A stretch of DNA of 5,346 bases, from assembly GCA_003557545.1 (NCBI GenBank), contig PWOD01000116.1, positions 1-5,346 on the forward strand, given 5' to 3'. The notes under the pieces are model-generated. The model saw only the letters and a list, made by a program, of their open reading frames with translations. It made no database searches and was not told the DNA's origin. This DNA comes from a bacterium (lineage in GTDB: Bacteria; T1Sed10-126). Each line of letters opens with the position of its first letter. Position 1 is the first letter of the stretch. The position numbers were made by a program, and so were the translations under genes. Positions 1 to 5,346 of the stretch are shown piece after piece.

Positions 1-761
1 ACCATTTCCGCCACTCTGGTATGCCGTTCCGCCTGTTCATCAAAGGTTGAGGAGATCACCTCGGCAGCACCGACATTTCTTTCCATATCAGTTACCTCTT
101 CAGGTCGTTCATCAATTAACAAAATAATGATATAACAATCAGGATGATTTTGATGGATACTATTAGCGGCTTTTTGCAGCAACATAGTCTTACCTGTCCT
201 TGGCGGCGAAACTATCAGACCCCTCTGACCTTTACCCAGAGGTGTGAATAGATCAATAATTCTCGTGGAAACCTCTTCTTTGGTGGTTTCAAGCTGAAGT
301 TTTTCATTCGGGTAAAGTGGAGTTAGTCTATCAAAATCCGTCCTTTTAAGAGCAATTTCAGGATCTCTGTCATTAACCGCCTCCACCCGTAACAGGGCAT
401 AAAACCTTTCGCTATTTTTCGGAGGTCTTATCTGTCCAAGAACTGTATCCCCCATCTTCAGGGAAAATCTTTCCACCTGTGAGGGCGAAATATAAATATC
501 ATCTTCTCCCGGTACATAACTTTGAGCTTCGCGCCGGAGAAAGCCAAATCCATCGGGGAGTATTTCAAGAACACCCTGACCGAAACGATTCCCGTTAGCG
601 TGAGCCTTTTTTCGTAATATTTCGTAAACCAGCTTCTTCTTATCATAGTCCTCAAAACCCTCAATTTCCAACTTTTTCGAGAGTTCACGCAGTTCATTCA
701 AATCCGACTTATTCAACTGATCCACCTGAATTTTCTGAAGGTTCACAGTCTGTTTGGCCAT
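1..761 (-). CDS. rho: Transcription termination factor Rho, N-terminal 253 codons (cut by window edge)
   Basis: Rho is the hexameric RNA-dependent ATPase that loads on nascent RNA and terminates transcription. Translation from the ATG at 761 gives [10 protein letters not shown] and then the usual Rho order. A helical Rho_N (SAP-like) domain lies at about residues 13-53. The cold-shock/OB RNA-binding domain spans about 57-130, with the RNP motif DGFGFLR at 70-76, DDIYISPSQ at 87-95, and E118/F120 where E. coli has its primary-site E108/Y110. The ATPase domain begins near 165, with Walker A PPRTGKT at 186-192 and Walker [14 protein letters not shown] at 214-226. The window ends after AEMV, so the Q- and R-loops and the C-terminus (family length about 420) are outside it. 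There is no large insertion between the RNA-binding and ATPase domains. AAGGAG at 773-778 supports the start. It is the last gene seen in the operon direction, 106 bases after the GAF/GGDEF-like gene. Confidence 0.98.
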   Translation of the reverse strand, partial: MAKQTVNLQKIQVDQLNKSDLNELRELSKKLEIEGFEDYDKKKLVYEILRKKAHANGNRFGQGVLEILPDGFGFLRREAQSYVPGEDDIYISPSQVERFSLKMGDTVLGQIRPPKNSERFYALLRVEAVNDRDPEIALKRTDFDRLTPLYPNEKLQLETTKEEVSTRIIDLFTPLGKGQRGLIVSPPRTGKTMLLQKAANSIHQNHPDCYIIILLIDERPEEVTDMERNVGAAEVISSTFDEQAERHTRVAEM

Positions 762-772
762 TTCTATTTACA

Positions 773-778
773 CTCCTT
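773..778 (-). promoter_or_regulatory. Ribosome binding site of rho
   Basis: AAGGAG lies 11 bases before the ATG at 761 on the minus strand. It is the best Shine-Dalgarno match near that start and fixes the Rho N-terminus at MAKQ. Confidence 0.8.
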
Positions 779-783
779 AATAA

Positions 784-867
784 TTATTTAAAATTCACCC
801 TAAAAACCCGTTCAATAAAGCTCAGCTTAAATTTAGTCCTGTGCAATAACCTCCCCTGTATATTCAT
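784..867 (-). CDS. Possible 27-aa leader ORF upstream of rho
   Basis: An ATG directly follows the TGA of the upstream gene (TGAATG) and opens 27 codons beginning MNIQGRLLHRTKFK and ending RVFRVNFK. The stop is 22 bases before the rho ATG. GAGG stands 5 bases before the ATG. A second, stronger match (GGGGAGG, 850-856) stands 3 bases before a TTG at 846 in the same frame, so both possible ribosome sites feed one reading frame. The peptide is basic, with no recognisable domain or membrane segment. In E. coli a short leader gene, rhoL, precedes rho; by analogy this could be a regulatory leader, but no sequence similarity to rhoL is claimed. It may be chance: the ORF is short and shows no other coding evidence. 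Confidence 0.3.
   Translation of the reverse strand: MNIQGRLLHRTKFKLSFIERVFRVNFK
786..815 (-). promoter_or_regulatory. Weak candidate promoter for rho alone
   Basis: TTGAAC (815-810), an 18-base spacer and TTAAAT (791-786) form a poor sigma-A-type promoter. Transcription would begin near 779, leaving a leader of under 20 bases that still holds AAGGAG. The -10 matches consensus at only four of six positions in a very AT-rich stretch, so this may be chance. Read-through from the upstream operon promoters is the alternative source of rho mRNA. Confidence 0.2.
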
Positions 868-1614
868 TCAACCCTCTGCAACAGCTGTTCCTGTCAAAAA
901 ATCATTTAATTTTTCAACAGTTTTAATAGCTTTTGAAACATTCAGACTGTCAAAGCTAACAGTCTCAGGAGAAAATCGTTTTTTCAACCGCTGCTGTACC
1001 TTTGTACCATGATCAGTTTGAAACGATTTTACCGGATAGATAACAGCAATTCTGTCAGTTCTGAGAAGACCGATTTTATCAAGCATCCGAGTGGTATGTT
1101 TTACATCTTTCACAACAACTCTCCAATCCATCTTCGGCACTATATCGAGTCTGACCAAAACAAACTTTAAATCATATTCAACAACTCTTAAATACTCGGC
1201 TTCAACCTCACGTTTAAAAGGAGCTGCTTTTAGAACATTTAACACAACATCTATCTGACCGGAACGATCTTTATTCATAACCGCCCGACAGATAAGTTCT
1301 AACTCCTTTACTGCCCCGGCAAACGTTGTTTGGTCCATATCGCCTACTGTAACCTCAACAAAAGATAGATCCCCTATTAAATTTATTCTTCTGAACAGCT
1401 GTCTGTTCAACTCCCCTACTCTGTAGCGCAATTTAAAAGGCGATCCGGAACCGGTTCCATATTTGATGCTATAGCTGATAGACTGGGCTCGTAGACGGGA
1501 AGCAAATCTAATTAAAACTTCCTCTACTTCAGTTAACCGGTCAAGCCGTGACGCCTCCCAGCCCAACAAACTAAACCTTTCGACTTGATCAGAGATCTTT
1601 TGTAAACTATTCAA
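868..1614 (-). CDS. GAF-like plus degenerate GGDEF-like protein, 248 aa, function unknown
   Basis: I do not recognise a named family. Residues about 28-114 read like a GAF sensor domain: an amphipathic start (TEVEEVLIRFASRLRA), strands, then RRINLIGDLSFVEVTVGD and a closing helix FAGAVKELELICRAVMNKD. Residues about 131-225 resemble a diguanylate-cyclase (GGDEF) fold: a helix with EAEYLRVVEYDLKFVLVRLDI, keeping a D157 where active cyclases have a metal ligand, and later RTDRIAVIYP (185-194), where an active enzyme would read GGDEFAVLLP. The signature is therefore RTDRI, and catalysis is not expected. There is no signal peptide or membrane segment, so it is probably cytoplasmic. The start is TTG, 8 bases inside the previous gene, with GGGTGA 9 bases upstream; an in-frame TGA four codons before it excludes a longer protein. 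Domain calls are inference from remote resemblance. Confidence 0.85.
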   Translation of the reverse strand: MNSLQKISDQVERFSLLGWEASRLDRLTEVEEVLIRFASRLRAQSISYSIKYGTGSGSPFKLRYRVGELNRQLFRRINLIGDLSFVEVTVGDMDQTTFAGAVKELELICRAVMNKDRSGQIDVVLNVLKAAPFKREVEAEYLRVVEYDLKFVLVRLDIVPKMDWRVVVKDVKHTTRMLDKIGLLRTDRIAVIYPVKSFQTDHGTKVQQRLKKRFSPETVSFDSLNVSKAIKTVEKLNDFLTGTAVAEG

Positions 1615-2299
1615 TGATTTTTTTCACCCGGTTTCTCATTTCATAAATATTAGTAAAATCGGTCCCGGCACTCCAGATATGGACACCACTCAATTTAAAA
1701 CTTTCAGCAAGTTTTTCAACTAATTTCAATACCTGTATTTTATCTATACAGGGTAGTAATACAGCCAGTCCCTCATCAAACGTTCCAACCCGATTAACCT
1801 CTCCAAGAAGCTTTGCAGCAAGTTTTGGTCGTGGGGGTAAAAACTGTTCAATAAACAGCAGATTCAGCGGCCGGTCAAGCTCCTCATGCCGATAAAACTC
1901 TTCCCGACAGATCTTATCCAACCAGTAACCACCATTATAAACAACAGGTTTCAAAGAACTATAAGGGGCCTTTTCGGCGGTCCTTGCACTGATATCTTGC
2001 AGATTTTCTAAATTCAACATATAGCCGATCAATCGGGACAACAGCAGACAATTAGTCTCCCCCTGGCAGAGATAGATTTTCCAATCTTCCCGAGAATTCC
2101 AGGCAATCAGCTGTCTTTCCTCATCTTCCAGGGCTAAAACCCGCTCAGAATACTGTTGCAAAGAGTGTTTCAACGCTTCCAACTCCTGCTCATCGTCTCC
2201 CGCAACAAGGGGTAAAAACTTATTGACTGCATCGAAAACAGAACTGTTGTCATTATTAAAATAGTCGATCAGCTGATTCCAGGTTAAAGAAATTTTCAA
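1607..2299 (-). CDS. Protein with degenerate, deleted GGDEF-like C-terminal domain, 230 aa
   Basis: No named family is recognised. The N-terminal half (1-110) is mainly helical, with a charged coiled-coil-like run at about 36-66, and has no signal peptide or membrane segment. The C-terminal half (121-229) follows the GGDEF-domain plan closely at its start: YNGGYWLDKICREEF (121-135), then RPLNLLFIEQF (143-153), comparable to YNRRYFEEALEREI and RPLSLLLLDID of diguanylate cyclases. It then skips most of the substrate segment (FKxIND..GH..GD) and carries FDEGLAVLLP (174-183) in place of GGDEFAVLLP, followed by a late SGVHIWSAGTD strand. Substrate- and metal-binding residues are missing, so a non-catalytic scaffold or nucleotide sensor is more likely than an enzyme. 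The start is TTG, overlapping the previous stop as TTGA; AAAGGA lies only 3 bases upstream. It is the middle gene of a three-gene overlapping unit. Confidence 0.85.
   Translation of the reverse strand: MKISLTWNQLIDYFNNDNSSVFDAVNKFLPLVAGDDEQELEALKHSLQQYSERVLALEDEERQLIAWNSREDWKIYLCQGETNCLLLSRLIGYMLNLENLQDISARTAEKAPYSSLKPVVYNGGYWLDKICREEFYRHEELDRPLNLLFIEQFLPPRPKLAAKLLGEVNRVGTFDEGLAVLLPCIDKIQVLKLVEKLAESFKLSGVHIWSAGTDFTNIYEMRNRVKKIIE
1624..1629 (-). promoter_or_regulatory. Ribosome binding site deciding a TTG start
   Basis: GGGTGA lies 9 bases before the TTG at 1614, inside the end of the preceding gene. No ATG or GTG is available near the N-terminus, so this site favours TTG initiation coupled to translation of the upstream gene. 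Confidence 0.5.
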
Positions 2300-3054
2300 T
2301 CGTCCTTTGTCTTTTGAAGGTTATTTAATCTGTAGTTAAAAGTTTGACGGGGCAGCCCAACAAGTTCTGCTGCGGCTGAAAGCTTCTCCCGGGTTTCTAA
2401 CGCCCGACTTAAAAGTTCAGTTTCAATTTGATCCAACAGCTGGCGCAGATCAAAATTTTCGCCGGTTTCAATACCATCAAGCGACTGATAAAGATTGTTG
2501 ACGATCTCTGGCAAAAATAATCTGGCCACAAAATCGGACTCAATCAGCTCAATCTGATGCCAATCTTCCAGCGCTGATTGGTCGCTTGACTGGGCCCTAA
2601 AATTGCTATAGACAAGCTTATCACCCTTCATAATTTCAAGCGGAAAGGGAAACTCGTCCAAAAGTTTTTCCATCAGCGATAGCTGGGCCGTCAGATCTAA
2701 AAAATCCCCGGTAGATTGCTCGGCTCGAATAATTCCCGGCGTTATGACTCTATTTACTTGACCAGAAAAATCTATCAGTGGCAACCCCTTAATTTCCCCA
2801 CTTAAAATTTTTTCTTTCATCCGTTCCAGAAGCTGTTCCTCAGCCGGTTCAAGTAACTCCTCAATCAACTGTATAACACTTCTGGAAAACTGATCTGTTT
2901 TTCTTAACCGGCTAATTAACGCAGATTTACGCAACACACCCCTGATGCTGTTATTGCGAATCACAGGCAACAGCTGAACACGATATTTGAAAAATAATCC
3001 CATAAGCTCATCAGGGCTGTTTATCTGCATAATTTCCGTCAGGATTTCCCTCAT
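2296..3054 (-). CDS. CBS-like/PAS-like/Fis-type HTH regulator lacking AAA+ domain, 252 aa
   Basis: A probable DNA-binding regulator. Residues about 11-50 (INSPDELMGLFFKYRVQLLP then IRGVLRKSALISRL) fit one CBS motif; a second CBS-like part may lie at 84-110 (GEIKGLPLIDFSGQVNRVITP). Residues 124-170 look like a PAS domain start (LMEKLLDEFPFPLEIMKGDK, LVYSNFRA). The C-terminus 207-247 is a convincing Fis-type HTH_8: ETELLSRALE, then LSAAAELVGLPRQTFNYRLNNL with an intact recognition helix. This resembles clostridial sigma-54 enhancer-binding proteins of the CBS-PAS-AAA-Fis type, but only about 40 residues separate PAS and HTH, so there is no Walker A, GAFTGA or ATPase. It cannot be a standard sigma-54 activator; repressor or partner roles are inferred. 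ATG 3054 follows a TAA 12 bases upstream and has no Shine-Dalgarno sequence; ATG codons at residues 9 and 18 are alternatives. It is the first gene after two promoters. Confidence 0.9.
   Translation of the reverse strand: MREILTEIMQINSPDELMGLFFKYRVQLLPVIRNNSIRGVLRKSALISRLRKTDQFSRSVIQLIEELLEPAEEQLLERMKEKILSGEIKGLPLIDFSGQVNRVITPGIIRAEQSTGDFLDLTAQLSLMEKLLDEFPFPLEIMKGDKLVYSNFRAQSSDQSALEDWHQIELIESDFVARLFLPEIVNNLYQSLDGIETGENFDLRQLLDQIETELLSRALETREKLSAAAELVGLPRQTFNYRLNNLQKTKDD
2303..2308 (-). promoter_or_regulatory. Closely spaced ribosome binding site at a TTGA stop/start overlap
   Basis: AAAGGA is only 3 bases before the TTG at 2299, shorter than usual. The TTG shares bases with the TGA of the previous gene (TTGA), so re-initiation by terminating ribosomes probably matters more than independent loading. 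The frame has a TAA at 2321-2323, excluding a much longer N-terminus. Confidence 0.45.
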
Positions 3055-3106
3055 CGAAGAGAAGAATTATTAACTGTAACAAAATTTAACGGCAGGAGCC
3101 TCAACC

Positions 3107-3118
3107 ATTATCGATAAT
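3107..3118. promoter_or_regulatory. Perfect 12-bp palindrome over the -10 box, candidate operator
   Basis: ATTATCGATAAT reads the same on both strands and covers five of the six bases of the proximal -10 element (3114-3119) as well as the expected transcription start near 3107. A dimeric repressor bound here would block that promoter. The first gene downstream encodes a Fis-type HTH protein, which makes autoregulation an obvious but untested possibility. AT-rich palindromes of this length can also arise by chance. Confidence 0.4.
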
Positions 3119-3142
3119 ACTTTAATAAAAAAAACCAGTCAA
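3114..3142 (-). promoter_or_regulatory. Sigma-A-type promoter P2 for the regulator operon
   Basis: TTGACT (3142-3137) and TATTAT (3119-3114) are separated by exactly 17 bases on the minus strand. This is a near-consensus vegetative promoter, with a T8 run in the spacer. The start would fall near 3107, giving an untranslated leader of about 53 bases before the ATG at 3054. The promoter is expected to drive the three overlapping genes and probably rho. No sigma-54 (-24 GG/-12 GC) pattern was seen here. Confidence 0.65.
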
Positions 3143-3166
3143 GCAAAATCATTTATCTACGAAATT

Positions 3167-3195
3167 ATTATAAACAAATTTTAAAATTTCGGCAA
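3167..3195 (-). promoter_or_regulatory. Sigma-A-type promoter P1, tandem upstream promoter
   Basis: TTGCCG (3195-3190), a 17-base spacer and a perfect TATAAT (3172-3167) lie 53 bases upstream of P2. The spacer contains a 14-bp AT palindrome (3176-3189). The -35 box lies in the downstream arm of the possible terminator hairpin. The -35 matches consensus at four of six positions, so it is weaker there than P2 but better at the -10. Confidence 0.5.
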
Positions 3196-3219
3196 GGCTA
3201 CCGCTGTATCTACCTGCCG
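3190..3219 (-). terminator. Possible weak terminator or attenuator after the DUF115 gene
   Basis: CGGCAGG (3219-3213) can pair with CCTTGCCG (3197-3190) with one bulged base and a 15-base loop that includes the TAG stop of the glycosyltransferase-type gene. It is followed by an A/T-rich tract (AAATTTTAAAATTTG) but not by an uninterrupted T run, and the long loop weakens it. Partial read-through into the next operon is likely. Confidence 0.3.
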
Positions 3220-4889
3220 GTCTGCTTTTTTATAAGCCTTTTCAGAGCAGTTTCAGTTTTTTCAACTGTCCGTGTAAAATCAACCAGTAGTTCTGCCGGA
3301 CATCCACTGTTTTCTCTGTCAACCAGCTCTCGGAACCGGCGGAACAACCGTTCAACCTCCCACCAGAAGTATTGAACAAAATTATCCTTTTTCGAGATCA
3401 ATTTTAACAGCTCCATAAACTCCAGGGAAACTGGACGATTAGATCTTATTAATGAATTGACCAGTTTCAAACGAGCTTTAATCTCAATTATATCCCAGTA
3501 TAACCGGTTCAATTTTTCTTTCGCCCCGGGCTTCCAGCGGTTTTTTTCCCTGCTTGGTAACGGCCTGATTTTAGTACGATCAGCCGGTAGATCAGTGGAC
3601 CTTTCCAGAGCCTTTGTATTGGCTAAGGGCAGCCCCGCTCGGGCAGGTCTAAAAATTTCAAAATCAGCTGTTTCAAACAAAAAGTCCAGGACATTTTTCC
3701 AACTTTGAAAAATATCAGAACTGACTATATTTCCCTGTTCGGTCCTGATTATTTCAAGCTTATTCTCATTAATTTTTTGATAATTTAAACCAGCCATAGT
3801 ATTAACCCTGTTCAGCTGTCCCAGAAAATTTTCATCGTGGTAACTAAATTTAGAATAAGCGCGCCTCTCCTGGTAGGCCAAATCTATTCCCAGAACCACA
3901 AGATAATCCGGATCTAGAGTTCTAATGAAATCAACCGCAGTAACAGCAACCGAGCCGGAAACTGCCAGACGACCAGACTGTTGTAAAATCTCTTCGAACC
4001 AGACAGCGGGCGGAAAATTTGGTTGAAAATAATATCTTTCTCCAAAACTCCTGACTATTTCAGACGTCATATAGGGCGGGCAAACTAGCCGGATATCATT
4101 ATAATCATTCTGGTTAAAAAACTTTTCGTTACTTTTTCCAGAATCAATTGCCACAACAAAATCAGGTTTCAACTGAAGCTTTTTCAATATCGGCAGGGCT
4201 GTATCGAGAGCCACCAGACAGTTAACAGAATATTTTTTCAACAGAGCTAAATTATTATCCAGAGCCGGACCGGGTCCTACCAGTGTACAGCCTCTACCCC
4301 GCAGAATACCCTCCAGGCTATTGATGTTTCGGCCAGTTAGATAATCATCAATATTATCAGCAAAATTCAGCTGCCAGTCGGTTAAAAATCTATCGATTGT
4401 AGCCCGGTTTTTTTCAGCAATATCGAAAAATCTATCCAGTCCATGAACAGCTGCATTGAACTGATCAAGTCGTTCTTCCGACGGTGTTAATATTTCTATC
4501 GACGATTCATAAGCCAACCCGAGATATTCTTCCAGTATTTCAGCAAGCTGGTCAGTTTTATGACCGGCCACGATAATCAACTCAAACTCCTCAATTTCTG
4601 GTAAATGTCGATTTTGTACCAAAAATTCTTTTAAATAGCCCGGTTCTGGTTCTACCCAAAAAACAGTTTTACCTCTAAACTCACAGTTTGGTTGATTTAA
4701 TAAACTAAAATTTTCCACTCCCAACAAGACCACTAAAGATGCTTCATTTAATTTTTGCCAACCTACTTTTGGGGATGATATTTCCATCGCCCCTGCCGGC
4801 AAAGATATCCGGGGGCTATTCAATATTTGATTGACCATAGAAGATGACAGGCCGGCTGAAACCAGAAATTTTTTCAGATCATTCTGCAA
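3210..4889 (-). CDS. MptE-like / DUF115 motility accessory factor (Maf-type) glycosyltransferase family protein, 559 aa
   Basis: This family includes Maf proteins, which help add nonulosonic acid sugars to flagellin, and relatives annotated as 6-hydroxymethylpterin pyrophosphokinase MptE-like. The core domain covers about residues 195-390: a Rossmann-like start GRGCTLVGPGPALDNNLALL (198-217), then CLVALDTALPILKKLQLKPD (224-243) leading into FVVAIDS, then SGSVAVTAVDFIRTL (311-325) and VVLGIDLAY (331-339). The N-terminal 190 residues and the C-terminal 150, a charged helical region, match the three-part layout of such proteins. No signal peptide or membrane segment is seen, so it is cytoplasmic. 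The start is TTG, with GGTGGTGA 9 bases upstream, overlapping the preceding gene by 11 bases, so it is coupled to that gene. No flagellin or sugar-biosynthesis gene is in the window, so flagellin as substrate is inferred from the family only. Confidence 0.85.
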   Translation of the reverse strand: MQNDLKKFLVSAGLSSSMVNQILNSPRISLPAGAMEISSPKVGWQKLNEASLVVLLGVENFSLLNQPNCEFRGKTVFWVEPEPGYLKEFLVQNRHLPEIEEFELIIVAGHKTDQLAEILEEYLGLAYESSIEILTPSEERLDQFNAAVHGLDRFFDIAEKNRATIDRFLTDWQLNFADNIDDYLTGRNINSLEGILRGRGCTLVGPGPALDNNLALLKKYSVNCLVALDTALPILKKLQLKPDFVVAIDSGKSNEKFFNQNDYNDIRLVCPPYMTSEIVRSFGERYYFQPNFPPAVWFEEILQQSGRLAVSGSVAVTAVDFIRTLDPDYLVVLGIDLAYQERRAYSKFSYHDENFLGQLNRVNTMAGLNYQKINENKLEIIRTEQGNIVSSDIFQSWKNVLDFLFETADFEIFRPARAGLPLANTKALERSTDLPADRTKIRPLPSREKNRWKPGAKEKLNRLYWDIIEIKARLKLVNSLIRSNRPVSLEFMELLKLISKKDNFVQYFWWEVERLFRRFRELVDRENSGCPAELLVDFTRTVEKTETALKRLIKKQTGR

Positions 4890-5346
4890 ATCTATCTTTC
4901 ACCACCAGTTCAATCGACCGCGATGATTGCTCCATATACCTGCGATATTCACGGCCACCCATCTTGATCGGAATTTTCCCCGGTTCAGCCGGAATTGATT
5001 GGGTAACCTCAGTCAATCTTTCCCTCTGCTGATCTTTGGGCCAGTACTGTTCGTATAATTCGGGAAGTTTTTGCCACGGATCCCCCTTAACCCCGGTCCA
5101 GTTAAACTGTTTTGCAACCAGCTGATTACAGGCCAGATGGAACATTTCAACAACCCATTTAGTTAACCATTTTAAATCTGGCTGAACAGAATTTACTGGC
5201 AACTGCTTGAACCAGAAGCTCTTCGACAGTGCCCCGCGATACAGAGCATTTTCTGAACCCTGTACTGTCGGTGATTCATCCCGTTCCCCAACCAGATATT
5301 TACAGCATCTAACTATCTGGTCAACCGGGATAAAAGAAATTTTGCC
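4879..5346 (-). CDS. C-terminal 155 residues of an unrecognised protein (cut by window edge)
   Basis: The minus-strand frame is open from the window edge (GKISFIPVDQIVRCC...) to TGA at 4879-4881, so the protein begins outside. A TTG at 5202 could start a 107-residue product, but the upstream 48 codons read as ordinary protein and I prefer a longer gene. Visible features are a cysteine pair (RCCKYLV), an aromatic stretch KSFWFKQLPV, a helical WLTKWVVEMFHLACNQLV segment that looks amphipathic rather than membrane-spanning, and a charged C-terminus. FIPVDQIV faintly recalls the later part of extended SDR epimerase/reductase proteins, but that is too weak to assign. Its end overlaps the DUF115 gene by 11 bases, so the two are co-translated and likely act in the same surface- or flagellum-modification process. 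Confidence 0.75.
   Translation of the reverse strand, partial: GKISFIPVDQIVRCCKYLVGERDESPTVQGSENALYRGALSKSFWFKQLPVNSVQPDLKWLTKWVVEMFHLACNQLVAKQFNWTGVKGDPWQKLPELYEQYWPKDQQRERLTEVTQSIPAEPGKIPIKMGGREYRRYMEQSSRSIELVVKDRFAE
4899..4906 (-). promoter_or_regulatory. Ribosome binding site deciding the TTG start of the DUF115 gene
   Basis: GGTGGTGA differs by one base from GGAGGTGA and lies 9 bases before the TTG at 4889. A nearby ATG at 4882 is out of frame and meets a stop within two codons, so TTG is the best start; the next in-frame ATG is codon 19. Confidence 0.6.

Noticed and set aside
458-697. Minus-strand 79-codon frame
   Set aside because: Out-of-frame reading inside rho, whose own frame gives clear Rho motifs.
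818-828. AAGCTGAGCTT palindrome in the rho leader
   Set aside because: An RNA hairpin would have only about 4 base pairs and there is no T run; not a terminator.
3070-3108. 12-codon leader frame (MVEAPAVKFCYS) downstream of promoter P2
   Set aside because: Its ATG sits at the expected transcription start with no ribosome site; too short to support.
3160-3191. Inverted repeat CGAAATT/AATTTCG with an 18-base spacer, and the inner 14-bp palindrome AAATTTTAAAATTT (3176-3189)
   Set aside because: Very AT-rich sequence where such symmetry is common; it may mark an operator at P1 but there is not enough to list it as a feature.
3457-3708. Plus-strand open frame of 83 codons
   Set aside because: Lies entirely inside the well-supported DUF115 gene on the opposite strand and shows no domain; antisense shadow.
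4844-5032. Plus-strand open frame of 62 codons
   Set aside because: Antisense to the junction of two minus-strand genes, with no recognisable product.
1-5346. Search for CRISPR arrays, tRNA/rRNA genes, insertion sequences and riboswitches
   Set aside because: No regularly spaced repeats, tRNA-like cloverleaf, transposase or known aptamer pattern was seen; intergenic space is only about 260 bases in total.

Overview
The window is a compact, AT-rich bacterial stretch in which every supported gene lies on the minus strand, so transcription runs from high to low coordinates. The Clostridia-like Rho (Walker A written PPRTGKT), the G-rich Shine-Dalgarno sequences, frequent TTG starts and a Maf/DUF115-type motility glycosyltransferase suggest a Gram-positive-related anaerobe such as a member of the Clostridia or Halanaerobiales. 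That placement is inference from gene content, not a taxonomic assignment.

In transcription order the layout is: (1) the C-terminal part of an unrecognised protein running off the right edge (4879-5346); (2) a 559-residue MptE-like/DUF115 protein of the motility-accessory-factor type (3210-4889), whose TTG start overlaps the preceding gene by 11 bases; (3) a 155-bp intergenic region with a possible weak terminator, two tandem sigma-A-type promoters and a perfect 12-bp palindrome over the second -10 box; (4) a small regulator with CBS-like, PAS-like and Fis-type HTH parts but no AAA+ domain (2296-3054); (5) and (6) two small proteins (1607-2299 and 868-1614) that each appear to end in a catalytically degenerate GGDEF-like domain, the second with a GAF-like domain in front; (7) a short leader region containing a possible 27-codon ORF; and (8) the first 253 codons of rho, running off the left edge.

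Genes 4, 5 and 6 overlap by 4 and 8 bases and are almost certainly one translationally coupled unit. No clear terminator separates them from rho, so rho is probably at least partly read from the promoters near 3110-3195. The most interesting part is this three-gene cassette. It joins a DNA-binding protein built like a sigma-54 enhancer-binding protein with its ATPase removed to two proteins resembling dead diguanylate cyclases, placed between a surface/flagellar glycosylation-type gene and rho. It looks like a signalling and transcription module with no enzymatic output of its own. Domain calls for genes 5 and 6 rest on pattern reading of remote similarity and should be tested with profile or structure searches.
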